Shown here piece by piece: positions 21,356 through 27,773 of a stretch of DNA of 31,167 nt. The stretch is from a virus: positions 1-31,167 of the IMG/VR virus record IMGVR_UViG_3300047322_001258; one strand, 5' to 3'. Numbering within the stretch: position 1 is the stretch's first letter; each line of letters starts with the position of its first letter. Both the position numbers and the translations under genes were made by a program. Under the pieces are notes generated by a model, which did not search any database, was not told where the DNA came from, and saw nothing but the letters and a program-made list of their open reading frames with translations.

Positions 21356-21450
21356 GCCGGATCGATGTAGCCGGAACCGTCATCCTGCTCACGGGCACGG
21401 CATTCCTGGTGTTCGCGTGGAGCACCATCCTGCTCCTGGCCATGCCATGA
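21352..21450 (+). CDS. 32-residue membrane protein
   Basis: The product (MSRIDVAGTVILLTGTAFLV, then FAWSTILLLAMP) is one membrane helix. AGGAG lies 6 nt before ATG 21352, and both ends overlap neighbours by ATGA. It is a tiny early membrane protein of unknown role. Confidence 0.5.
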   Translation: MSRIDVAGTVILLTGTAFLVFAWSTILLLAMP

Positions 21451-21572
21451 GGCGCCTAGCGACTGCGTTGGCCATTGCGGCGGGATACCTCGCCAATATC
21501 CCGCCGAAGGAATTCGTCGAGAACATCCAGGACTGGCTCGCTATCGCGGCGAGCCTGTGGGGAGGCCCGTGA
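21447..21572 (+). CDS. 41-residue small protein
   Basis: ATG 21447 forms an ATGA overlap. The protein has a weakly hydrophobic start (MRRLATALAIAAGYLANIPP) and a second helix (FVENIQDWLAIAASLW). It may be a membrane or a membrane-associated peptide. Confidence 0.45.
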   Translation: MRRLATALAIAAGYLANIPPKEFVENIQDWLAIAASLWGGP

Positions 21573-21808
21573 CGACGCCAATGGAACTCTACATCGGCCG
21601 CAAGGCTACCGGCATATCGGTTTGGCCCGATGGCCAATGGCCAGGAATGTGGCGCGTCCATCAAGGCGAGCGGGTGTCGGACATGGTGAACTTGGCCAGG
21701 GCCAAGGACGCGGCCGTCACTTGGGCACGGCCCCGGGGACTTGGCGGCAGCGAAGTCGCCCATTGGCGCCATCGGGAAACGGGCGGGGAGGCACCGCCCG
21801 TTCGTTAA
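21569..21808 (+). CDS. small early protein
   Basis: This 79-residue protein starts at GTG 21569, overlapping the previous stop as GTGA. It is beta-like and tryptophan-rich (IGRKATGISVWPDGQWPGMW). The last gene of this operon, it ends 25 bp before an intrinsic terminator. Confidence 0.62.
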   Translation: MTTPMELYIGRKATGISVWPDGQWPGMWRVHQGERVSDMVNLARAKDAAVTWARPRGLGGSEVAHWRHRETGGEAPPVR

Positions 21809-21833
21809 AACCGGGGGGCCTTGTTTGGGTATA

Positions 21834-21876
21834 GGGGAGGGGGGGGATTCGGCTCACGCCGCGTCCTCCCCTTTTT
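21834..21876 (+). terminator. intrinsic terminator of the plus-strand operon
   Basis: GGGGAGG (21834-21840) pairs with CCTCCCC (21865-21871), a 7-bp stem, and TTTTT follows (21872-21876). The loop is 24 nt and may form a smaller inner stem. The stretch after it to 22111 has no gene. It holds an 11-bp tandem repeat, GGTGGGAAGAT at 21916-21937, and purine-rich DNA. Confidence 0.75.
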
Positions 21877-22111
21877 GCGTTGTGCGGGTTTGTCCGTAGG
21901 CACATCCGTTAAACGGGTGGGAAGATGGTGGGAAGATGGTGGGAGGAAAGTGGGAAAGCGGGAGAAAGCACAGTTCCATCAATGGCCTAACTTTTTCGCG
22001 GGGGCCAAAATGGCAATGGCCCCTGGGAACCTGAGGGGTTGCCCGAGGGGGCGCCGAGCCCCGGCCCCCCTGGTACGTGAAAATCCTCTAACCACTTGGA
22101 AAGGTTGCTAA

Positions 22112-22495
22112 ATGCGACACATGCCGGCCAGCACCTATCGCCGCCTCATCAAGGAACTCGGGTGGAACGAGGCCACGGCGGCGAACAACCTCGGGATCGG
22201 GGCGCGGCATGCCCGCAAGCTTGCCGCCGGCCACGTGAAGGTCACGCGCACGCTGGAGCTGCTGCTGGCCGCCATGCTGGAGCTGCGGGAGCTGCGTGGC
22301 GACGCCAATTCGCTGGCCGGGGTCGACGAGGCGATCGGGGGCCGCATCATGCGGCTGGTGGAGGTGCTGCGCGAGACCAATCCGCCGCCGGTGTTGCCGC
22401 CGGAGCCGGTGCCGCCTGCGCCGCCGGCGCCCGAGCCGCCGCCGCCGGTGTTCTGGGCGCCCTCGCAGCGGCTGCCGGGGGCACCTAGACGCTAG
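22112..22495 (+). CDS. HTH protein with proline-rich tail
   Basis: This 127-residue protein has an HTH-like N-terminus (IKELGWNEATAANNLGIGAR) and a helical middle (LLLAAMLELRELR). A low-complexity proline/glutamate tail follows (about 90-115). GGAAAGG is 7 nt before ATG. It may be a DNA-binding regulator. Its stop TAG overlaps the convergent minus-strand stop in CTAG. Confidence 0.68.
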   Translation: MRHMPASTYRRLIKELGWNEATAANNLGIGARHARKLAAGHVKVTRTLELLLAAMLELRELRGDANSLAGVDEAIGGRIMRLVEVLRETNPPPVLPPEPVPPAPPAPEPPPPVFWAPSQRLPGAPRR

Positions 22496-22674
22496 GGCGC
22501 CGGCTTGTCCGGGGTGGCGCGACGGCGGGCCAGCGTGCGCTCGATGCGGCGCACGATTTCATAGGCCTCCTGGTCGGCCTCCTCGGTGGCGATGCGGGCG
22601 AACGGGTTGGCCTCGATTTCGGCCACGATGGCGCCGATGCGGGCGCGGGTCGCCGCCGGGGTGTCGTCAGTCAT
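22492..22674 (-). CDS. small helical protein after the helicase
   Basis: This 60-residue protein (MTDDTPAATRARIGAIVAEI, then AYEIVRRIERTLARRRATPD) starts at ATG 22674 in ATGA overlap with the helicase stop. It is helical and basic at the end. It may be a helicase partner or regulator. No family is recognised. Confidence 0.6.
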   Translation of the reverse strand: MTDDTPAATRARIGAIVAEIEANPFARIATEEADQEAYEIVRRIERTLARRRATPDKPAP

Positions 22675-23507
22675 GTTACGTTTCCGTATTGCGGCGTGAA
22701 GATGCCGGTCGCGGGGTCGACGGTGAACTCGCACTTGCCGACCTTGCCGGCGCCGTTCTCGCGCACCTTGGCGCTGATCACCCTGGCGGTGTTGGCCTCG
22801 GTGTCGCGCACCACCACCAGGCCGTTGTCGCACTTGTTGAACCAGTTCATCGAGCCCTCGATGTCGGCCAGCCCGGTGATGCGCCCGCCGTGCTCGTTCA
22901 CCGCCTTGGTGGGGTGCGCCACCATGATGACCACCACGTTGTAGATGCGGCAGAACTGCTTGATGACCATCAGGGATTCGCCGATGTAGTCGGTCATCAG
23001 CATACCCTTGGGGATGGCACGCTCCAGTTCGTTCCAGGGATCGATGAGCAGCACGTCGGCGCCGTCGTGCTCGATTGCTTTCTCGGCCATCTCCAGCACC
23101 CAGTCGAGCGTCTTGGGGCGGGCGTCGAAGCTGGTGGGCGTGGCCGATTGGACGAACATCTGACGGCTCGCAAACACCGGAAAGCTTTCGTCGTGGTTCC
23201 AGATCTTCTGCAGTTTCTCCCGCAGATGGCCTTCGTTCTCGGGCACGTAGAGGCACGAGCGGATGTCGTTCTTGCGCGCGATGTTGCACAGGATGTTGAG
23301 CAGGAACGTGGACTTGCCGTGGCCGGCAACGCCGGTGCAGACCACGAACTGGCCGGGGTAGAGCTTGAAAATCTGATCCAGTTCCCACCAGCCGGTGGAA
23401 ATGGCGTGGTCGGCGATGGAAAGACGTTGGGGAAGGTCGGCGAGCGCGTAATAGCCGGGCTGGCCGTGCCGGTGCGGGGTGATGGGAACGATTTTTTCGT
23501 CGTCCAT
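22671..23507 (-). CDS. replicative helicase (DnaB/T7 gp4-type ATPase domain)
   Basis: This 278-residue protein has Walker A GVAGHGKST (59-67) and Walker B DVLLIDPWNE (151-160). It also has the IMVAHPTK motif (194-201) and the late GSMNWFNKCDNGLVVVRD (about 217-234). Together these mark the ring helicase domain of DnaB, gp4 and Twinkle. The N-terminal primase or DnaB domain is absent and no primase is seen here, so host primase may be used. ATG 23507 overlaps the stop of the replication gene upstream. Confidence 0.88.
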   Translation of the reverse strand: MDDEKIVPITPHRHGQPGYYALADLPQRLSIADHAISTGWWELDQIFKLYPGQFVVCTGVAGHGKSTFLLNILCNIARKNDIRSCLYVPENEGHLREKLQKIWNHDESFPVFASRQMFVQSATPTSFDARPKTLDWVLEMAEKAIEHDGADVLLIDPWNELERAIPKGMLMTDYIGESLMVIKQFCRIYNVVVIMVAHPTKAVNEHGGRITGLADIEGSMNWFNKCDNGLVVVRDTEANTARVISAKVRENGAGKVGKCEFTVDPATGIFTPQYGNVT

Positions 23508-24028
23508 CAGATCACACCCTCGATGCCGTTCCAGCGGAACGCCGGCCGCTTGGCCTCCGCCTCGACGCGCGCCTTGACCTCGCGGTTACGCTTGGCGAGC
23601 GCGGCCGACACCGCGAAGAACCACCGCTTGCCTTGGGCATTGGCCCACTCGGTGAGCGCAATGAGTTCCGCAGAGAGGGACAGGCAGGAAAAAGCGGACT
23701 CCCAACGGTCGAAATCCTTCTGGTTGAGCTGAATGATTCCACTCTCGAAAGCATACGTCGGTGTATCTTCTTTCTTTCTTACTTTCTTACTTACTAAAGA
23801 AGATACACCTTCGTCAGCACCAGCTTGATGACATGAGCGTTGATTTTGCTGGGGAATTTTCGATGTCATCAAGTCAGCGCTGACATGCTGACGCGAGCGT
23901 TGATTTTGCTTGTTAATTCGGTTTTGCTCGCGACGGCGCAATATTCTTTCGCTCTCGTCGGTTTGCAGGACGCGGACGATCTGCTCGTCGGTCAGGCCAG
24001 ACGCTTTGAGGACGTGGATTGAAATCAT
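23507..24028 (-). CDS. replication initiator-like protein carrying origin-like repeats
   Basis: This 173-residue protein has an N-terminal HTH-like part (LKASGLTDEQIVRVLQTDES). The middle is low-complexity with repeated NQRS words (residues 40-75) and a basic stretch (SKKVRKKED). The C-terminal domain (WESAFSCLSLSAELIALTEW) includes FAVSAALAKRNREV. It lies just upstream of the helicase, like lambda O or DnaT-type loaders. The middle is odd because it also carries the repeat array at 23760-23910. The initiator role is inferred. Confidence 0.65.
   Translation of the reverse strand: MISIHVLKASGLTDEQIVRVLQTDESERILRRREQNRINKQNQRSRQHVSADLMTSKIPQQNQRSCHQAGADEGVSSLVSKKVRKKEDTPTYAFESGIIQLNQKDFDRWESAFSCLSLSAELIALTEWANAQGKRWFFAVSAALAKRNREVKARVEAEAKRPAFRWNGIEGVI
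23760..23910. other. candidate replication origin inside the initiator-like gene
   Basis: There is a 14-bp perfect inverted repeat (23760-23773, 23796-23809) around a 22-nt pyrimidine-rich, AT-rich tract. An 11-bp inverted repeat is at 23824-23834 and 23863-23873. A 16-bp direct repeat is at 23835-23850 and 23895-23910. A 12-bp palindrome GTCAGCGCTGAC lies at 23873-23884. The layout resembles the lambda origin within O, where iterons sit next to an unwinding region. Confidence 0.55.
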
Positions 24029-24171
24029 GGGGGAGCCCTGTGACTTGGGCGGAAAATTGAACAGCCGGTGAGCGCTCTGTCACGAGAGGCAACGGGAGCT
24101 ACCCGCTGTCCCGGCTGACGGCCAGCATGGCCGGCCGTTCGTATAGCGTCAAGCCATAGCGGTGGCGTGTC

Positions 24172-24279
24172 CTATCGGTTGCAGCGCCAATAGCGGTAGC
24201 CGTTGGGCTTGGTGAGCCAGTTGCGCCCCTTGGGGCCGCACACCGGGTCCGCCCGCGCGGACGGTGCGGACGGTCTCAC
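24172..24279 (-). CDS. 35-residue Cys/aromatic micro-protein
   Basis: GTG 24279 forms a GTGA overlap with the upstream stop, and GGAG lies 6 nt before it. The end VCGPKGRNWLTKPNGYRYWR, then CNR, has two cysteines and many aromatics, like half a zinc ribbon. The next gene (24028) is 143 nt downstream. That gap holds only a CGGCC/GGCCG hairpin and nothing else I can name. Confidence 0.45.
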   Translation of the reverse strand: MRPSAPSARADPVCGPKGRNWLTKPNGYRYWRCNR

Positions 24280-24680
24280 GGGGCGCTCCACTGGCGCCCG
24301 AAAGGGGGCGCCCCCCCGGACCCTTCCGAAAAGGGGAAGGGTCCACTAATCGGGGTTGTGGGCAGCGCCAGCGCGCCGGTGAACAGCGGATTGTCGGGGA
24401 CATTGGGCTGGATCTTGCCGACGAGCGGGCGCTTGTCGAACAAGAGTTCCGGCTCCGGGTTGGTGCCGCCCTGGAGCGCGTCCGGCAGCGGGTAGGTGGC
24501 GACGACCGGGCGCGGAGCCACCCGATCGCCGTCCTTGGCGGTGGTGGCCAGGCGCGGATCGGTGGTGGCGACCTCGTCCATATCGATGCCGGGCGGCGGC
24601 GGCCGCAGCAACAGGCCGGTCCAGAACATGATCAGCCCGGCGAGGAGCGAGAGGGCGGCGAGTTGAGGCGGCGATGGCAT
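24276..24680 (-). CDS. membrane-anchored small protein
   Basis: This 134-residue protein has one N-terminal membrane helix (PQLAALSLLAGLIMFWTGLL) followed by a Pro-rich, soluble part (LLRPPPPGIDMDEVATTDPR). ATG 24680 overlaps the gcrA-like gene by 49 nt. A TTG 6 nt upstream, closer to a GGAG, is possible. It would face the periplasm. The function is unknown. Confidence 0.6.
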   Translation of the reverse strand: MPSPPQLAALSLLAGLIMFWTGLLLRPPPPGIDMDEVATTDPRLATTAKDGDRVAPRPVVATYPLPDALQGGTNPEPELLFDKRPLVGKIQPNVPDNPLFTGALALPTTPISGPFPFSEGSGGAPPFGRQWSAP

Positions 24681-25087
24681 GGGCAATAGACTCCTTCACG
24701 GGGGGTGGTGGGGGCGCCGCAATACCAGAACGGCGGGTGATCGCCGGCCACCGGCCAGCGGCAGGTGAAATCGGTGAGGTCCCAGATTTCCACCGGGATG
24801 CTGCCGGGGGCGAGCGCCCCGGACGGCGGTGCCGGCGGGGTTGGCGGCAGCTTGATGCGGCTGCGCCGGGGCGGCGGGCCTTCCTCTGGCGGCTTGCGCG
24901 GAGTGAGGCTGAGGTGCAGGCGCCTGGCCTTGCCGATGACGGCGTTGCGGGTGATCCCCATCTGGGCCGCGATGACGCCGCTGGAGAGGCCGAGCTGCAC
25001 GCCGTCGCGCAGGGCCTGCACCATCTCTAGCGTCCAGCTAGCCTGCCCCCGCGAAGGCGGGGGCTCCTCGTCGAGGGTGGGGCTCAT
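24632..25087 (-). CDS. GcrA-family cell-cycle regulator
   Basis: This 151-residue protein has the GcrA DNA-binding start: WTLEMVQALRDGVQLGLSSG, then GITRNAVIGKARRL (about 45-58). After a proline-rich linker, the C-terminus has CRWP (109-112), FWYCG (120-124) and YCPCH (134-138), as in GcrA. In Caulobacter, GcrA binds sigma70 and acts at GANTC-methylated promoters. ATG 25087 forms an ATGA overlap with the HTH gene. A phage copy may redirect host transcription or serve phage promoters. Confidence 0.85.
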   Translation of the reverse strand: MSPTLDEEPPPSRGQASWTLEMVQALRDGVQLGLSSGVIAAQMGITRNAVIGKARRLHLSLTPRKPPEEGPPPRRSRIKLPPTPPAPPSGALAPGSIPVEIWDLTDFTCRWPVAGDHPPFWYCGAPTTPREGVYCPCHRRLNSPPSRSSPG

Positions 25088-25320
25088 AGCTTGTTCCGGG
25101 GTTTCCGCAGCCTGGCTTCCGATCGCAGTTGCCGCATCCGGCGCAACACGTATTCCCGGACTGGGCCTTTCACCGGCGGGCCACAGGTTTCCCAGTTCAG
25201 GATGGTGGTGCGCCCGACCCGGAAATGCTCGGCGAACTGTTCCTGGGTTTCGCCGCGTGCGGTGCGCATGGCCATGAGTTGCGCCGCCGTCTTGGCATCT
25301 CTGATGATGCGATTTGCCAT
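25084..25320 (-). CDS. XRE-type HTH repressor
   Basis: This 78-residue protein has an XRE-like HTH (TRGETQEQFAEHFRVGRTTI, then NWETCG). ATG 25320 has GGAGG 5 nt upstream; longer starts are less likely. It is short, like Cro/CI-type or antitoxin-like regulators. The intergenic region just upstream has two matching palindromes, so it probably regulates itself and the divergent recombination genes. Confidence 0.75.
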   Translation of the reverse strand: MANRIIRDAKTAAQLMAMRTARGETQEQFAEHFRVGRTTILNWETCGPPVKGPVREYVLRRMRQLRSEARLRKPRNKL

Positions 25321-25331
25321 TGGTTCCTCCG

Positions 25332-25380
25332 TGTCACCACTTGACATATCCCGACTATGGTGTCATGTCAACATCTGACA
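25332..25380. promoter_or_regulatory. divergent operator region with two TGTCA-N5-TGACA sites
   Basis: Two palindromes, 25332-25346 and 25366-25380, are 34 bp apart, with another TGTCA at 25361. A minus-strand promoter, TTGACA (25371-25366)-N17-TATGTC (25348-25343), overlaps both. A plus-strand promoter is not clear. Confidence 0.62.
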
Positions 25381-25393
25381 TCGGGAGGCTGCA

Positions 25394-25603
25394 TTGGAGG
25401 ACAAGAAGGCGGCAAGAAACCTGCGCAGGGCATTCGACCGCCACTTGGATGCGTGGGAGACCGGCATCGATTTCGTCGTCGCCACGGCCATCGTGCTGGG
25501 CGTGGGCCGCGAGAACTTCCTCGAATTGCTGGCGAACGCCTACGATTATTTCGATGCGGAGAACGAACAACCGGGAAAGGACGCAATCGATGTTGACGGC
25601 TGA
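25394..25603 (+). CDS. small protein at the start of the recombination operon
   Basis: This 69-residue protein starts at TTG 25394 with GGAGG 5 nt upstream. It is helical (LRRAFDRHLDAWETGIDFVV, then LELLANAYDYFDAENEQ). Its stop lies 11 nt inside the exonuclease start. It may be a Cro-like or accessory protein. The function is unknown. Confidence 0.62.
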   Translation: MEDKKAARNLRRAFDRHLDAWETGIDFVVATAIVLGVGRENFLELLANAYDYFDAENEQPGKDAIDVDG

Positions 25604-26375
25604 ACAGATAGCGGCGCGGCGCGGCAAGCTTACAGCGAGTAGAATTGGCGTGCTGATGCGCGGCGACCGCGACGGCATCATGCGGCTGTACCGCGAGATG
25701 ATCGGCGAGGAGGCCGAGGAGGACTTGTCCGATGTCTGGGCGGTGCGGTTGGGCGAGATAACGGAGCCGCTTTCCTTGGAATGGTACGAGCGCATGAACA
25801 ACCCGCTCACGCGCAAGGGCGAGGTGGTTATTCACCCAAAACTAGAATGGGCCGCGGCGACGTTGGACGGTTTTGACGAAACACTGAAGTGTTGCGTCGA
25901 GGCAAAGCACTGCGGTGGGAGAGAACCCATCGAGGTGTTGGTCGAGAGATACTCCCCCCAACTGCAATGGCAAATGTTTGTGACCGATACCAAAATTGTG
26001 GCGCTATCGATAATCTTGGGAGCGAATGAGCCTGTTGTTGATTACATCGACCGCAGCGACCCGTATATTCAGGAAATGGTGACCAGAGCGGAATCATTTA
26101 TGATGTGTGTTGGTCTTAAAATGCCTCCGTTTGAAGTTCTGCCAGTGCCCGCCCCCATCGTAGCCGACAAAACAATAGACATGAGTTCGACTGCGGCATG
26201 GGTCGCTGCGGCTGAAAAGTGGATTCAGTCATACGGCGCGGCCCAGACGGCAAAAGACTCGGAGAAGGTTCTCAAGAGCCTTGTCCCGCCGGAAGCAAAA
26301 AAGGCATTCGGCGGTGGCGTGGTGATTACAAAAGACCGCGCCAACCGAATGTCGTTGCGAGAGGATAGAAAATGA
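25590..26375 (+). CDS. YqaJ-type viral exonuclease
   Basis: This 261-residue protein has the YqaJ/lambda-exonuclease pattern: ARRGKLTASRIGVLM (9-23), GEITEPLSLEWYER (55-68), LDG (92-94) and VEAKHCG (103-109). QLQWQMFVT follows. The Glu, Asp and E-x-K residues form the metal site. It would resect double-strand ends for annealing-type recombination. ATG 25590 with GGAAAGGA 8 nt upstream was chosen; upstream frame residues are not real. Confidence 0.88.
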   Translation: MLTAEQIAARRGKLTASRIGVLMRGDRDGIMRLYREMIGEEAEEDLSDVWAVRLGEITEPLSLEWYERMNNPLTRKGEVVIHPKLEWAAATLDGFDETLKCCVEAKHCGGREPIEVLVERYSPQLQWQMFVTDTKIVALSIILGANEPVVDYIDRSDPYIQEMVTRAESFMMCVGLKMPPFEVLPVPAPIVADKTIDMSSTAAWVAAAEKWIQSYGAAQTAKDSEKVLKSLVPPEAKKAFGGGVVITKDRANRMSLREDRK

Positions 26376-26866
26376 GTTTGCTTGAAAATCTCTGGTATGA
26401 TTCTGGTAGCGGGAAATTTTACTGGATCAAGGCAACTAGGAACCGGCACGCGGGTGCGCTTGCCGGCTGGGTGGACGAACGAGACGGTTACGTCAGAATT
26501 CAAATCGACAAGAAATCGTATCTGGCGCACAGACTGGCGTGGCTTGCGGTTTACGGCGCTTTACCGACAGGTTTGTTGGACCACAAAAATGGTGACCGTG
26601 CCGACAACCGAATAGATAACCTACGGCTCGCAACCCGTGCGCAGAACACGCAAAACTCCAAAACCTATTCCAATTCTCCGGTGGGCCTTAAAGGTGTGCG
26701 CTTGAGCGGAAATCGTTGGGTGGCTCGCATCACGGTTTCAAAGGTGTTGCTGCACTTGGGGAGCTTTGGGACAAAAGAGGCCGCCCATGCTGCCTACTGT
26801 GCAGCAGCACATAAATATTTTGGCGAGTTTTCCAACTCAGGAGGAGCAGCGTGTCCATCCCAGTGA
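26372..26866 (+). CDS. HNH endonuclease with AP2 domain
   Basis: This 164-residue protein has an HNH core at about 50-92 (LAHRLAWLAVYGALPTGLLD, HKNGDRADNRIDNLRLAT). It has an AP2 domain at 105-155 (GLKGVRLSGNRWVARITVSK, LHLGSFGTKEAAHAAY). ATG 26372 overlaps the exonuclease stop (ATGA), and its stop is 16 nt inside the next gene. It is an insertion between the exonuclease and annealing genes, related to the enzyme at 6105-6623. Confidence 0.88.
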   Translation: MSLLENLWYDSGSGKFYWIKATRNRHAGALAGWVDERDGYVRIQIDKKSYLAHRLAWLAVYGALPTGLLDHKNGDRADNRIDNLRLATRAQNTQNSKTYSNSPVGLKGVRLSGNRWVARITVSKVLLHLGSFGTKEAAHAAYCAAAHKYFGEFSNSGGAACPSQ

Positions 26867-27594
26867 AGACGGCAACCGCCGAGGACGCCATCGAGTCGGC
26901 CCTGATGCAGGGCGACCTGTCCAAGCTCTCAGCCCCGCAGCGGCTGGAGCACTACCGCGCGGTCTGCCGGAGCCTCGGCCTCAACCCGCTCACTCAGCCA
27001 TTCGCCTACATCGTGCTGAACGGCAAGCTGCAGCTCTACGCGCTGCGCAACTGCGCCGACCAGTTGCGGGAGATCAAGAAAGTGTCGCTGCAGATAGTCT
27101 CGCGCGACGTGGCGGATGGCATTCTCACAATTCATGTGAAGGCCAGTCTGCCGGATGGCCGCTGCGATGAGGAATTGGGGGCGGTGCCGTTCCCCGAGAG
27201 CCTCAAGGGCGAGGCCAGGGCGAATGCAGAACTGAAATGCATCACCAAGGCCAAGCGCCGCGCCACGCTGTCCATCTGCGGCCTCGGCTGGCTTTCGGAG
27301 GAGGAGGTGGAGTCGATACCGGGGGCGCGCAAGCCGCCCGAGCCCGCCCCCGATGTCATGCAGAAGGCGGAGCCCCCGCCGGTCAAGCCGGCCGCCGAGT
27401 TGCTGGAGGCGGCCAGGTCCTTCGCCAAGCGCGGATCGAAGGAGTTCACCGCATTCTACCGCCCGCTGACGCAGGCGCAGCGCGATGCGCTGGTGCCGCA
27501 TGGGGCCGAGCTGCGCGAGCTGATGAACGAGGCCGACGCCGACATCGCGCGCGACGAGGCGCTGGTCGACCCGGAAACCGGAGAGGTGGCGTGA
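26851..27594 (+). CDS. putative single-strand annealing / recombination protein
   Basis: This 247-residue protein starts at GTG 26851 with AGGAGG 6 nt upstream. It has a clear conserved-looking core (YRAVCRSLGLNPLTQPFAYI, LNGKLQLYALRNCADQLR) and LKCITKAKRRATLSICGLGW. A proline-rich linker follows, then a helical tail (LTQAQRDALVPHGAELRELM). It follows the YqaJ exonuclease, where an annealing protein (RecT/Erf/Rad52-like) is expected, but I cannot match it to a named family. Confidence 0.62.
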   Translation: MSIPVKTATAEDAIESALMQGDLSKLSAPQRLEHYRAVCRSLGLNPLTQPFAYIVLNGKLQLYALRNCADQLREIKKVSLQIVSRDVADGILTIHVKASLPDGRCDEELGAVPFPESLKGEARANAELKCITKAKRRATLSICGLGWLSEEEVESIPGARKPPEPAPDVMQKAEPPPVKPAAELLEAARSFAKRGSKEFTAFYRPLTQAQRDALVPHGAELRELMNEADADIARDEALVDPETGEVA

Positions 27595-27773
27595 GCGAGT
27601 TCACCGTGCAGGAGAAGCTCAAGGCGGTCGAGCGCGAGTTGGCGATGCGCCGCAATGTCTACGCCAAATGGGTCGCGTCGGGAAAGATGAAGCCGTTCCA
27701 CGCCGAGCGCGAGATCGGCGTGATGGAAGCCATCGCCGAGGACTACCGTGCGCAGGAGTCAAAGCGGTCATAG
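27591..27773 (+). CDS. small helical protein after the annealing gene
   Basis: This 60-residue protein (FTVQEKLKAVERELAMRRNV, then YAKWVASGKMKPFHAEREIG) starts at GTG 27591 in GTGA overlap with the annealing gene. It is similar in style to small helical proteins in phage recombination operons. The gene ends convergently with the tail gene. Confidence 0.65.
   Translation: MSEFTVQEKLKAVERELAMRRNVYAKWVASGKMKPFHAEREIGVMEAIAEDYRAQESKRS

Noticed and set aside
22296-23732. Long plus-strand open frame of 478 codons
   Set aside because: It is antisense to the helicase and to the replication gene, has low-complexity arginine/cysteine-rich translation and lacks a ribosome site. It is a GC-rich shadow.
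25314-25589. N-terminal extension of the exonuclease
   Set aside because: It crosses the operator region and the TTG gene. ATG 25590 has a good Shine-Dalgarno and matches the family start.
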